A DNA stretch of 31,472 nt from DATGYC01 sp035298385. GTDB lineage: Bacteria > Bacillota > Sulfobacillia > Symbiobacteriales > Symbiobacteriaceae. The translations under genes and the position numbers were made by a program. Shown here piece by piece: positions 7,092 through 15,500 of this stretch. The notes beneath the pieces were generated by a model that made no database searches, had not been told where the DNA came from, and worked only from the letters and a program-made list of their open reading frames with translations. Where the stretch lies: NCBI GenBank assembly GCA_035298385.1, contig DATGYC010000155.1:1-31472 (forward strand). The letters run 5' to 3'. How positions within the stretch are numbered: the first letter of the stretch is position 1; the number at the start of each line of letters is the position of its first letter.

Positions 7092-7502
7092 CTACTTCAC
7101 ACCCTCACGAATCTCGATGATCTTGCCGTCCTGGACGACGATCTCGACGCCCAGAGCGGCCTCCAAGTCGTCGCCCACGGCAACCGTGGTGAGTGACTGG
7201 GCCTGACCCTGAACGATCTCAGAGCCGAGCGGCAGGGCCGCCACGGCCTGGATCTCTTCCTCAAGCTGAGCCTTGCGGTCAGCCCGCTTGGCCTTCTCCT
7301 GCGCGATCACCTGGTTCAGTTGGAGGAGTTGCTGGGAAGGGATGTTCCCCATCAACTGAGCCCGCTTCACCTCGGAATCGAGGCGGGCAGTCTCCTCCTC
7401 CAGAACCTTGATCGCCTCACGCATGTCGGTGTTTAGCCGATCCTTGAGGCCATCGGTGACCAGCGCCTTGATGGTAACTGGACGAATCAGCTGAATGCTC
7501 AT
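7092..7502 (-). CDS. ylqD: YlqD family protein
   Basis: The 136-residue protein has a helical, charged central region (about 25-90, coiled coil likely) and a C-terminal part with GDDLEAALGVEIVVQDGKIIEI. The sequence and its place between khpA and rimM match YlqD of Bacillus, whose function is unknown. The ATG overlaps the khpA stop by four bases (ATGA), which indicates translational coupling. Confidence 0.88.
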   Translation of the reverse strand: MSIQLIRPVTIKALVTDGLKDRLNTDMREAIKVLEEETARLDSEVKRAQLMGNIPSQQLLQLNQVIAQEKAKRADRKAQLEEEIQAVAALPLGSEIVQGQAQSLTTVAVGDDLEAALGVEIVVQDGKIIEIREGVK

Positions 7503-7729
7503 GGCATGAACTCCACGGTGACGCGGCGACCATCTTTGGCCGCGGCGGACTTTACGACGGTCCGAATCGCCTTAGCGACACGACCGCCTCGGCCGATAAC
7601 CTTCCCCATGTCGCCGCCCGCTACCCGGACCTGGATCGCCACAGAACGGGGGGCCTCGGTCGCTGTCACCTCTACTTGGTCCGGCGTGTCGACCAGGCCT
7701 TTAACCAGCACTTCGACCAGTTGCTTCAT
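7499..7729 (-). CDS. khpA: KH-domain RNA-binding protein KhpA (YlqC)
   Basis: A small (76 aa) single-KH-domain protein. The GxxG loop is VIGRGGRV at residues 44-51, and the end is typical (RRVTVEFMP). KhpA partners KhpB in RNA binding and affects cell division and envelope growth in some Gram-positives. I take the ATG at 7729, which begins MKQLVEVLVKGLVD. A TTG directly before it, or one four codons upstream, is possible because the nearest Shine-Dalgarno (GAGGGGG) lies rather far from the ATG. Confidence 0.93.
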   Translation of the reverse strand: MKQLVEVLVKGLVDTPDQVEVTATEAPRSVAIQVRVAGGDMGKVIGRGGRVAKAIRTVVKSAAAKDGRRVTVEFMP

Positions 7730-7782
7730 CAAGTGAGACAAGCCCCCTCTACCCACGGTCCGGACGGGCGCCCGGGATGGGT

Positions 7783-8049
7783 TTACTTCTTGGCCTCGTC
7801 GAACTTCTTCATGATGCCGACCTTGGAAAGAAGGCTCTTGGCGGTGTCGGTCGGGGTGGCGCCGTTGGCAAGCCACTTCAGGGCCTTGGCCTCGTCGACG
7901 GTGACGACGGCGGGCTGCTGGACCGGGTTGTAGGTGCCGATCTCATCGACGAAACGGCCGTCGCGCGGCGAGGTGGACTCGGCAACGACGAGGCGATAGA
8001 ACGGGGACTTCTTCATACCCATGCGCTTGAGGCGAATCTTGAGAGCCAT
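7783..8049 (-). CDS. rpsP: 30S ribosomal protein S16
   Basis: The 88-residue product is a standard S16: MALKIRLKRMGMKKSPFYRLVVAES, DGRFVDEIGTYNP and ALKWLANGATPTDT are all present. The ATG has AAGGAGG 9 bases upstream. The gene follows ffh as in Bacillus, but the 195 bases between them hold a palindromic repeat element. Confidence 0.97.
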   Translation of the reverse strand: MALKIRLKRMGMKKSPFYRLVVAESTSPRDGRFVDEIGTYNPVQQPAVVTVDEAKALKWLANGATPTDTAKSLLSKVGIMKKFDEAKK

Positions 8050-8133
8050 TGTGGTATTCCTCCTTGATGGTTAGGCGGCGCGTTGGCCGCGGGTGAGTCT
8101 ATATGACCAAGGGTTTCATCCCTAGGATCCTTT

Positions 8134-8236
8134 ATTAACCGCGGATGTCGCGGATACTTGGTCGACCCGTGCTGGTCCTCATTGTGAAAATGGGTCCGTC
8201 TTCCATCCGCGTCATCCGCGTAATCCGCGGTTGAAT
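8134..8236. repeat. Palindromic repeat element between rpsP and ffh
   Basis: The ends are inverted copies of about 20 bp: ATTAACCGCGGATGTCGCGG at 8134-8153 and its near-complement at 8214-8236. The arms are built from tandem GCGGAT units (two on the left, three on the right, from 8205). The middle contains a further GACCC/GGGTC pair. It looks like a REP or MITE-type insertion and would form one long hairpin in the ffh-rpsP transcript. I see no reading frame in it that is worth calling. Confidence 0.75.
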
Positions 8237-8244
8237 AATTGTGT

Positions 8245-9615
8245 TTACCGGCGACCGAAGAGTCCGCCGAAGCCTCCGCCACCGGGGAGCTTGGGCATAC
8301 CGCCCTTCCCCTTCTTCATCATCTTCTCCATGCCGCCCAACTGCTTCATCATCTTGCGCGCCTCTTCGAACCGCTTGATCAGGGCGTGGACCTCACTGAG
8401 AGGCCGCCCAGCACCCTTGGCGATCCGTTCCCGGCGGCGGATGTTGATTAGGTCCGGCTTACGCCGCTCCTTGGGCGTCATCGAGAGGATGATCGCTTCG
8501 ACTCGCTGGAGCTCCTTCGGATCGATGTTGACGTCCTTCAGCTGGGCGCCCATGCCCGGGATCATCTTGAGGAGATCCTGCAGGGGTCCCATCTTCTGCA
8601 TCGCCCGCATCTGCTCGAGGAAGTCCTCGAAGTCGAACTCAGCCTTCATCATCTTCTTGGCCATCTGCTCGGCCTGCTTCTGGTCGATCGACTCCTGCGC
8701 CTTCTCAATCAGCGTCAGGACGTCGCCCATGCCCAGGATGCGCGAGGCCATCCGGTCCGGGTAGAACCGGTCAAGCTGGTCCATCTTCTCGCCCATGCCG
8801 ACAAACTTGATCGGCTTGCCGGTCACGTGGCGGACGGAGAGGGCGGCACCACCTCGGGTATCGCCGTCCAGCTTGGTCAGAATGACGCCATCGATACCGA
8901 GCGCCTGGTTGAACTGATCAGCGACGTTGACCGCATCCTGGCCGAGCATCGCGTCGACCGTCAGGAGGATCTCATGCGGCTGGAGGGCCGCCTTGATCGC
9001 CTTCAGCTCATCCATCAGCGCCTCGTCGATGTGGAGGCGACCGGCGGTATCGAGGATGATCACGTCCCGGTGGTGCTCAGCGGCGTAGTCAAACGCTTGC
9101 TTTGCGATCTCGACCGGGCTGACCTCAGTGCCCAGCTGGAAGACGGGGACGTCCACCTGCTTACCGAGGACCTCGAGCTGCTTGACCGCAGCCGGGCGGT
9201 AGATGTCCGCTGCGACGAGGAGGGGCTTCTTGCCCTCCTTCTTCAGCTTGGCGGCCAGCTTCGCAGCGTGCGTCGTCTTACCGGCGCCCTGCAAGCCGCA
9301 GAGCATGATGATCGTCGGCGGCCGTTCGGCCATGTTCAGATCGGCATGCTCGCCGCCCATGATCGCGATCAGTTCCTCATGAACGATCTTGATCACCATC
9401 TGGCCCGGGTTGAGGGTCTCCAGGACCTCCTGGCCGACGGCTCGCTCCTTCACCTTAGCGACGAACTCCTTGACAACCTTGAAGTTGACGTCAGCCTCGA
9501 GGAGGGCCATTCGGACCTCGCGCATCGCTTCAGCAACGTCCGCCTCGTTCAGCTTGCCTTTGCCGGTCAGCTTCTTGAAGGCAGACTGTAACTTCTCGCC
9601 CAGGGATTCGAACAT
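8245..9615 (-). CDS. ffh: Signal recognition particle protein Ffh
   Basis: Ffh binds signal sequences and 4.5S RNA and docks with FtsY. The N-domain comes first, then the GTPase with the P-loop GLQGAGKT (about 107-114), DTAGRLHIDE and TKLDGDTRGG. The methionine-rich M domain follows, ending in a Gly/Met/Lys-rich tail (about 425-456). I start at the ATG at 9615, with GGAAGGAG 8 bases upstream; a GTG three codons earlier overlaps that site. The Shine-Dalgarno overlaps the ylxM stop, so the two are coupled. The 456-residue length is normal. Confidence 0.97.
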   Translation of the reverse strand: MFESLGEKLQSAFKKLTGKGKLNEADVAEAMREVRMALLEADVNFKVVKEFVAKVKERAVGQEVLETLNPGQMVIKIVHEELIAIMGGEHADLNMAERPPTIIMLCGLQGAGKTTHAAKLAAKLKKEGKKPLLVAADIYRPAAVKQLEVLGKQVDVPVFQLGTEVSPVEIAKQAFDYAAEHHRDVIILDTAGRLHIDEALMDELKAIKAALQPHEILLTVDAMLGQDAVNVADQFNQALGIDGVILTKLDGDTRGGAALSVRHVTGKPIKFVGMGEKMDQLDRFYPDRMASRILGMGDVLTLIEKAQESIDQKQAEQMAKKMMKAEFDFEDFLEQMRAMQKMGPLQDLLKMIPGMGAQLKDVNIDPKELQRVEAIILSMTPKERRKPDLINIRRRERIAKGAGRPLSEVHALIKRFEEARKMMKQLGGMEKMMKKGKGGMPKLPGGGGFGGLFGRR

Positions 9616-9620
9616 CGGGT

Positions 9621-9968
9621 TCACTCCTTCCCGCTTTCGGGAGGATCTTCATCGGCCTGCAGCGCTTGAGTCAGCACGAGGGCCTCCGCTACGGCACCGG
9701 ACTGGAGCGCCCGGACCAAGTCGGCTAGCCGCGCTTGCTGGCGCTGGTACTCCGCAATGAAGCCGAGCTTCGCCTCGTACTCCTCCAGGAGGGCGACCGA
9801 GCGCTTTAGAAGGTTCTGGACCGACTGGCGGCTGACCCCGTCCTCCCCAGCGATCTCGCCGAGGGAGAGGTCCTCCAGGTAGTAGGCCTGCAGGAGGGTC
9901 TGCTGGCGGTCGGTCAGGAGCGGCCCATAGAAGTCGAAGAGGAGGCTAACTCGCTCAATCTCCTTCAC
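9621..9968 (-). CDS. ylxM: YlxM/p13 family helix-turn-helix protein
   Basis: This family of small DNA-binding-like proteins is encoded next to ffh and acts with the signal recognition particle pathway. Residues 1-100 hold the sigma-70 region-4-like helix-turn-helix, with LLFDFYGPLLTDRQQ, YYLEDLSLGEIAGEDGVSRQ and the following recognition helix. A C-terminal extension rich in Ala, Leu and Glu follows. I use the GTG at 9968, with GGGAGG about 7 bases upstream; a GTG two codons earlier is too close to that site. It is the first gene after a near-consensus promoter. Confidence 0.93.
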   Translation of the reverse strand: MKEIERVSLLFDFYGPLLTDRQQTLLQAYYLEDLSLGEIAGEDGVSRQSVQNLLKRSVALLEEYEAKLGFIAEYQRQQARLADLVRALQSGAVAEALVLTQALQADEDPPESGKE

Positions 9969-9995
9969 TGACACCCCTCCCTTCCTACAAAGGTT

Positions 9996-10024
9996 AGTAT
10001 AGGGAGGAGCAGGGTGGGTGTCAA
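9996..10024 (-). promoter_or_regulatory. Promoter of the ylxM-ffh operon
   Basis: On the minus strand TTGACA (10019-10024) and TATACT (9996-10001) are exactly 17 bases apart. The -35 box overlaps the stop codon of the upstream kinase gene. It probably drives ylxM, ffh, rpsP, khpA, ylqD, rimM and trmD. Confidence 0.9.
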
Positions 10025-11016
10025 GCAAAAGTGTTTGACACCCCAGCCACCTTTGCGCCGATCTGCTTCCAGCCATCCCACGGGTCATTACGAATCCGGC
10101 CCTGCAGGTCCAGGCAGACCGCCTCCTCGGAGGAGACGGTCCAGGCGGCGACCCGAGTGGCGGCCTCGACGGCCAGACCGAGGGGGGCGCCCTGCACGAG
10201 CGCGTGGGAGCAGCCAGCCACAAAGGAGTCGCCAGCACCAGTCGTATCGACCGCATGGACGAGTTGGACCGGGACGTGCCCGTGCTCCCCGGTCTCAAAG
10301 TCGGCATAGACGGAGCCAAGGGCGCCCAGCGTCACGACGACCTGGCGGATCCCCCAGCGGGACTGGATCTTCTTGAGCGCTTCCGTCGCCTCCGGCAGGG
10401 AGGTGATCGCTTGATCGGCCAGCTCCTCCGCCTCGTTCTGGTTGCAGATCCAGGTGTGCAGACCCTCCAGGATCGACGGCTTCTTCCGGATCGCCACGAA
10501 GTTACCGGGTAACCCGATCAGCTTCACACCGAGTTCCTGGGCGTCCTGCGTCACCTGCTCGGGCAGCGAGACCGAGGAGTCGATCTCCAGCACGCACCAC
10601 TTGGCGCCCGAGAGGACCTGCCGGCCAGACTGGCGCCAGGCCTCCTTCATGAACTTGTAGTGCGGGAGCTGGCTGAGTGAGCAGGCCAGGTCACCATCCT
10701 TGTGCAGGATCGCGACCCAGAGGCCGTGGCCACCGGGCTCGTCCACCCGCAAGAGGCCCGTTAGGTCAACACCATGCCGCTCGAGGCGGCTGATCACCTC
10801 ACGACCGACGCCATCCTGCTGGACGGAGGAGACGAAGCGCACCTCGGAGCCGAGTAGGGCGATCGTCTCTGCCACGTTACGCCCCACGCCGCCATGGTAA
10901 AAGCGGGTGACCCCTTGGTTCCGCCCCTTAAAGTTGAGTTCGTTACTAGGGAAGCACTTAAGATCAACAAAGGTCGTGCCTAGGACGACGACCGGAGCGG
11001 CTGGGTTCTTCTCCAT
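10021..11016 (-). CDS. PfkB family carbohydrate/nucleoside kinase
   Basis: A ribokinase-fold kinase of 331 residues. The N-terminal part has the GGVGRNVAETIALLG motif (42-56), which is the first PfkB signature. The second signature, DTTGAGDSF, is at 257-265 with Asp263 as the expected catalytic base. The substrate cannot be read from the sequence; sugars, nucleosides and pseudouridine are all used in this superfamily. The start overlaps the stop of the MazG-like gene by one base (TAATG), so the two are translated together, which hints at a nucleoside-related role (inference). The stop codon lies in the -35 box of the ylxM promoter. Confidence 0.92.
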   Translation of the reverse strand: MEKNPAAPVVVLGTTFVDLKCFPSNELNFKGRNQGVTRFYHGGVGRNVAETIALLGSEVRFVSSVQQDGVGREVISRLERHGVDLTGLLRVDEPGGHGLWVAILHKDGDLACSLSQLPHYKFMKEAWRQSGRQVLSGAKWCVLEIDSSVSLPEQVTQDAQELGVKLIGLPGNFVAIRKKPSILEGLHTWICNQNEAEELADQAITSLPEATEALKKIQSRWGIRQVVVTLGALGSVYADFETGEHGHVPVQLVHAVDTTGAGDSFVAGCSHALVQGAPLGLAVEAATRVAAWTVSSEEAVCLDLQGRIRNDPWDGWKQIGAKVAGVSNTFA

Positions 11017-11333
11017 TACTCCTGATCCCTCTTCTTCCAGCGGTCCTTATCACGGGCCTCGTACTTGGCGAGCACTTGACGGAAGCCATCCTCCAGGTCA
11101 ACGCCCATCTGGTTCGCCATCGCGGCGATGACGAAGAGGAGGTCGCCCATCTCCAGGGCGAGATCGGCCACATCCTCCGTCGGCTTCTTCGTCTTGGGGC
11201 CGTAGCGGTGGTTTACCTCACGGGCGAACTCGCCGACCTCCTCGGTCAGGCGGGCCAGGTTGGCCAGGGGATGCCAGTAGCCGAACGGGGCGATCCAGCG
11301 GTCGACCGCTTGTTGGACCTCTTTTAGCTCCAA
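11016..11333 (-). CDS. MazG-like nucleotide pyrophosphohydrolase
   Basis: A short (105 aa) single-domain all-alpha NTP pyrophosphohydrolase of the MazG/YpjD kind. The metal-binding EExxE...ExxD pattern is EEVGE (about 31-35) followed by EMGD (about 61-64). Such enzymes hydrolyse nucleoside triphosphates to monophosphates and may clean damaged nucleotides. Translation starts at TTG (11333) with AAAGGAG 8 bases upstream. The gene precedes the PfkB kinase with a one-base overlap. Confidence 0.92.
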   Translation of the reverse strand: MELKEVQQAVDRWIAPFGYWHPLANLARLTEEVGEFAREVNHRYGPKTKKPTEDVADLALEMGDLLFVIAAMANQMGVDLEDGFRQVLAKYEARDKDRWKKRDQE

Positions 11334-11374
11334 GTGCCTCGCTCCTTTGACTGGGGTTGGGGCTTATTCTCCCG

Positions 11375-11383
11375 ATTGTAGCA
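11375..11383 (-). promoter_or_regulatory. Candidate promoter of the mazG-like/kinase pair
   Basis: On the minus strand there is an extended -10 element, TGCTACAAT. No good -35 box is seen at the right distance, so an extended -10 promoter is the likeliest reading. Confidence 0.5.
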
Positions 11384-11418
11384 AAGATGAGCATGATTTG
11401 CCACGACGGGACCCGCGC

Positions 11419-11457
11419 AAGTGAGAAGGGCGCCCCAACCATTCGGTCGGGGCGCCC
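11419..11457 (-). terminator. Terminator after ftsY
   Basis: A 9-bp GC stem, GGGCGCCCC/GGGGCGCCC (11428-11436 with 11449-11457), with a further inner ACC/GGT pair. The tail (TTCTCACTT) is only moderately T-rich. Both arms contain the iterated palindrome GGGCGCCC. Confidence 0.7.
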
Positions 11458-11463
11458 CCACAA

Positions 11464-12381
11464 TCACGCTTCGTGAGACCCAAAGAGCGCCCTGGCAAAG
11501 TCCTGCGGGTCGAAGGGTTGCAGGTCATCCATCCCCTCGCCAACCCCGACGAACTTGACCGGCACATCCTCTGCGCCCTTGATCCCGATCACCACGCCGC
11601 CCTTCGCCGTCCCGTCCAGCTTGGTCAGGGCGATCGCCGTCACCCCGGCGACCTCCTTGAAGAGCTTGGTCTGCTGAATGGCGTTCTGGCCCGTCGTCGC
11701 GTCCAGGACGAGGAGCGTCTCGTGCGGGGCGCCCGCTACCTCGCGGGCGAGCAGGTTCCGCACCTTCTTCAGCTCCGCCATCAGATCAGCCCGGTTGTGG
11801 AGCCGCCCAGCCGTATCGAGGATCAGGACGTCAGCGCCGGTCTCCCGCGCCCACTTCATCCCGTCAAAGGCGACAGCAGCCGGGTCTCCACCCTCGGGAC
11901 CCGCCACAACCGGGACTTCAGCCCGCTCGCCCCAGATCTTCAACTGGTCGATCGCTGCAGCCCGGAAGGTATCACCGGCGGCCAGGACGACCCGCTTGCC
12001 CTGGCTCTTGAGGTAGTGGGCTAGCTTGCCGATCGTGGTCGTCTTGCCGACGCCGTTCACGCCGACGACGAGGATCACGGTCAGGCCCGCCGGGTTGTAC
12101 GAGAGCGGAGCCGGCTCGCCCAGCCGCGCCGAGATCAGTTCGGCCAGGACCGGCTGGAGCTCGTGCCCCTCCTTGAGCCCCCGGGCACGCGTCTCCTTGC
12201 GGAGCGCCTCTACGAGGGCAAAGGCGGTCTCGGCGCCGACATCGGCCGTGATCAAGGCCTCCTCCAGCTCCTCGAAGAGCTCCTCATCAATCTTGCGGAA
12301 GCCCATCACGCTCGTAACCTTGTCCATAAAGGAGGCCGTCGTCTTCGACAGCCCCGCCTTCAGTTTGTCAAAGAAGCCCAC
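11464..12381 (-). CDS. ftsY: Signal recognition particle receptor FtsY
   Basis: FtsY is the membrane-associated GTPase that receives the Ffh-ribosome complex. The 305 residues comprise the N and G domains without the long acidic A domain of E. coli: P-loop GVNGVGKTTT (107-116), DTAGRLHNRADLM and TKLDGTAKGG. MGFFDKLKAGLSKT at the start is typical of the short form. It begins at a GTG with AAGGGG 10 bases upstream, 64 bases after a 46-residue membrane gene that follows smc. Confidence 0.96.
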   Translation of the reverse strand: MGFFDKLKAGLSKTTASFMDKVTSVMGFRKIDEELFEELEEALITADVGAETAFALVEALRKETRARGLKEGHELQPVLAELISARLGEPAPLSYNPAGLTVILVVGVNGVGKTTTIGKLAHYLKSQGKRVVLAAGDTFRAAAIDQLKIWGERAEVPVVAGPEGGDPAAVAFDGMKWARETGADVLILDTAGRLHNRADLMAELKKVRNLLAREVAGAPHETLLVLDATTGQNAIQQTKLFKEVAGVTAIALTKLDGTAKGGVVIGIKGAEDVPVKFVGVGEGMDDLQPFDPQDFARALFGSHEA

Positions 12382-12445
12382 GGGTGGACCGCCCCTTCAG
12401 GTAGATCTATTCCTATTCTCACGCTGATCAAGCCCCGCCGTCAAC

Positions 12446-12586
12446 TCAGCGGGCGGGCAGGATTAGCTTCATCACCCAATCGGTGACCAGCACCAAGAGG
12501 CCCAGCCCCATGAAGGCCAGTACCAAGAAGAGCCGGGAGGGGCGCCCTTCATCCCCGACTGGGGACTCCTTCTCCTCATCCGCCAT
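12446..12586 (-). CDS. 46-residue single-helix membrane protein
   Basis: A small gene between smc and ftsY that I do not recognise. The ATG is one base after the smc stop (TAA-G-ATG) and has GGAGG 9 bases upstream, inside the end of smc. This strong, coupled start makes it likely to be real. The first 18 residues are charged (MADEEKESPVGDEGRPSR). Residues about 19-37 are a hydrophobic helix (LFLVLAFMGLGLLVLVTDW), and a short basic tail follows. The layout predicts a membrane-anchored peptide with an acidic N-terminus. Confidence 0.75.
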   Translation of the reverse strand: MADEEKESPVGDEGRPSRLFLVLAFMGLGLLVLVTDWVMKLILPAR

Positions 12587-12587
12587 C

Positions 12588-15500
12588 TTAGCCGGCCTCC
12601 TTTGCCACATCGACCAGACGCACAGAGACGACCTTGGAGACGCCTGTCCCCTCCATCGTCACGCCATAGAGCGTATCGGCCGCCGCCATCGTCCCGCGCT
12701 GGTGGGTGATGCAGATGAACTGCGAGCCATCGCTGGCGAAGCGCTTCAGGAAGCGGCCCACCCGGTCGACGTTCGCTTCATCGAGCGCCGCCTCCACCTC
12801 GTCCAGGACGACGAAGGGGGTCGGCTTCACCCGCAGGAGGGCGAAGAGCAGGGCGGTCGCCGTCATGGCACGCTCGCCGCCCGAGAGCAGCGAGAGCGCC
12901 TGTGGCTTCTTGCCCGGCGGCTGGGCGATGATCTCGATACCGGTCTCGAGCAGGTTCGACTCATCCATCAACTGCAGATCGGCCCGCCCGCCCTCGATCA
13001 GGTCGTGGTAGACCTGTTGGAAGGCGGTCCGGATCTGCTCGAAGGACTGCTTGAAGACCGTCGTGATCTTCCGGTCGAGCTCTTCGATCGCTCGGTAGAG
13101 GGACTCCTTTGCTTCCGTCAGGTCAGCCTGCTGCTGGCGCAGGAAGACGAGGCGTTCGGTCGCCGTCTGGAACTCCTCGATCGCTGCCAGGTTGACCGGA
13201 CCGAGCGCCCGGATCAGCTCCCGCAGTTCGGCGAGGCGGGTGCGAGCGAAGGCGAGTTCACCCTCGGGCAGGGCCTTGCCAGCTAGGTCGGTCGGAACGA
13301 GCCCGTAGGTCTCGTGCAGGCGGGTAGCGAGGGACTCCAGCTCCATCTGGAGCCGGGCGGTCTCGACCTCCACCGCCTGGCGGCGATTGGTCAGGTCGGT
13401 CTGGGCCCTGCGCAACTGGCGAAGCTCACGCTCCAGCTCGTTGACCGCCTCCTGCGACTCGATACGACGGCGCTGGAGCCGCTCACGCTCGCCCGCAAGG
13501 CGCTCCTTCGCTGCCGCGCTCTCGGTCAGTTCGGCCTGAGCGGCCAGCTTTTCATGGGCCACGCGTGCAAGCCGTTCGGCCACGCCGCCGGCCTGGGCGA
13601 TCCGCTCCGCCTCCTCGGCCGCGAGCGCCCTCCGGTCGTCGACCAGACGGGAGATTTGGCTACGAAGTGCGCGCAGGTTGGCGCCCTGGTCGGCGCCACT
13701 CACCTGGAGCTCGGTCAGCTTCTTGCCCCGCTCGTCGAGCAGGCGGAGCCGCTCCTCACTCGCCTGGGTCAGCTCGGTCACTTCGGCCTCCAGCTTCGCC
13801 CGCTCAGCAGCGAGGGTCGCTAGCTCGGTCTCGAGCTTCACCCTCCCCTCTTCGCCCTCGGCGAGGTCGGCCCGGATCTGCCCGGCCTCAAAGGCGAAGG
13901 TCTCGAGGACCTCGGTCCAGCGGGCTACATCACCGCTCAAGCGGCGAATCTCGCCCTCGGCGCGGGTGACCTCCGTCTCCAGCGAGCGCAGGCGCCCGTC
14001 CAGGTCAGCGATCTGCTGCGTCCAGCGGGCCAGTTCGGCGTCGATCTTAGCCTGCTCATCGCGGATAAAGCCCATATCAGCCCGAAGGCTGGTCAGGCGC
14101 TCGGTCAGCTCCTCCTTCTCCCGCTCCCGAGCGAGGAGGCCACCTCCCTGCCCGCTGGTCGAGCCGCCGGTTAGGGCGCCGCCCGCCGAGAGCAGTTCGC
14201 CATCGAGCGTAACGATGCGGTAGCGCATCCCGGTCTTCTTACCGAAGGCGAGCGCCGCGTCCATATCTTGTGCAACCAGGACCCGCCCCAGCAGGAAGGC
14301 GACCGCCGGGCGGAAGCGCTCCTCGAAGCGGACCAGGGAGAGGGCGCTGCCCAGGATGCCGGGCGCCCCGGTAAACTCGCGCTCCTCATCAGCCCGGAAG
14401 GGGTTGGGGCGCATCGTATTGAGCGGCATGAAGGTCGCCCGGCCGCCGGCCGAGCGCTTCAAGTGCTCGATCGCCGCCTTGGCGCCCCCGTCGGTTGCGA
14501 CCAGGATGTTCTGAATCGAGCCGCCCAGAGCGACCTCCAGGGCCTTCTCATAGGCGGACTCCGTCCGGATCACCTCAGCGACAGAGCCGAGGACCTCCGA
14601 GGCCCAGGGGGCGCCATGCTCCCGCCCCACCAGGACGGTGCGCGGGCCCTTCTGGTAGCCCTCAAAGGCGTTCATCATCTCCTGAATCGCCTCGAGGCGG
14701 GCCGAGGTCGCCTGGAACTTGCCGCGCATGTCGTTCCCGCGCTTGATGCAGTCCTGGCGTGCCTCCTGGGTGCGACTCTCCCCTTCCCGGGCCTCGGCGA
14801 TCGCCTTCCGCAGCTCCTCGCGCTCCTCACCGAGCGCGACGAGGTCCTCTTCCATGGCGGTCAGGTAGCCGCGGGTCTTCTTCGCCTCGGACTCGGTCCG
14901 GGTGCGCTCGGCCACCAGGCGATCCTCGCGCTTCTGCGCCTCCTCGCGCCGCCGCTCGGCACCGAGCAGGCCGTTCTTCTTCTCGGCCTCCAGCTGCAGG
15001 ATCGAGACGATTCGGTCCTTGCGCTGCTCGATCTGCCGGTTGGTGCCGCTGATCTCCGCCTGGAGGTCGCCCAGCGAGCCCTCGTGGGCGAGCTGGTCCG
15101 CCTGGATGCGGGCGAGTTCGGCGAAGAGAACGGCGACCTGGTCTTCCAGGCCGGCCTCTTCCGCCTTCAGGGCCGCCTGCTTCTGCGCCAGGACCTGGAC
15201 CTCCTGATCGAGGCGGGCGCCCTCCGCCCCGGCGGCCCCCTCCTCCTGCTGCGCCAGTGCGAGGCGACCCTCCGCCCGCTCGTGGCGCCCGGTCGCCTCC
15301 GTCAACTGCTGGCCGACCTCGGTCAGCTCGGTCTCGAGGGCGACGACCAGGTTCTTGGCCGTCTCCAGCCGGGTCTCACCCGACTCGAGGCGGGCCTCCG
15401 TATCGGCCAGGCGGGTGGCCAACGAGTCGGTCTCCGCCACGATCGTCTCAGTCTTGGCGGTCGCAGCCTCATGGGCATAGGCGATCAGACCCTGATCGAG

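Noticed and set aside
8013..8282. An 89-codon minus frame between ffh and rpsP
   Set aside because: It runs through the palindromic repeat and the ends of both neighbouring genes; its sequence is low-complexity and has no start signal.
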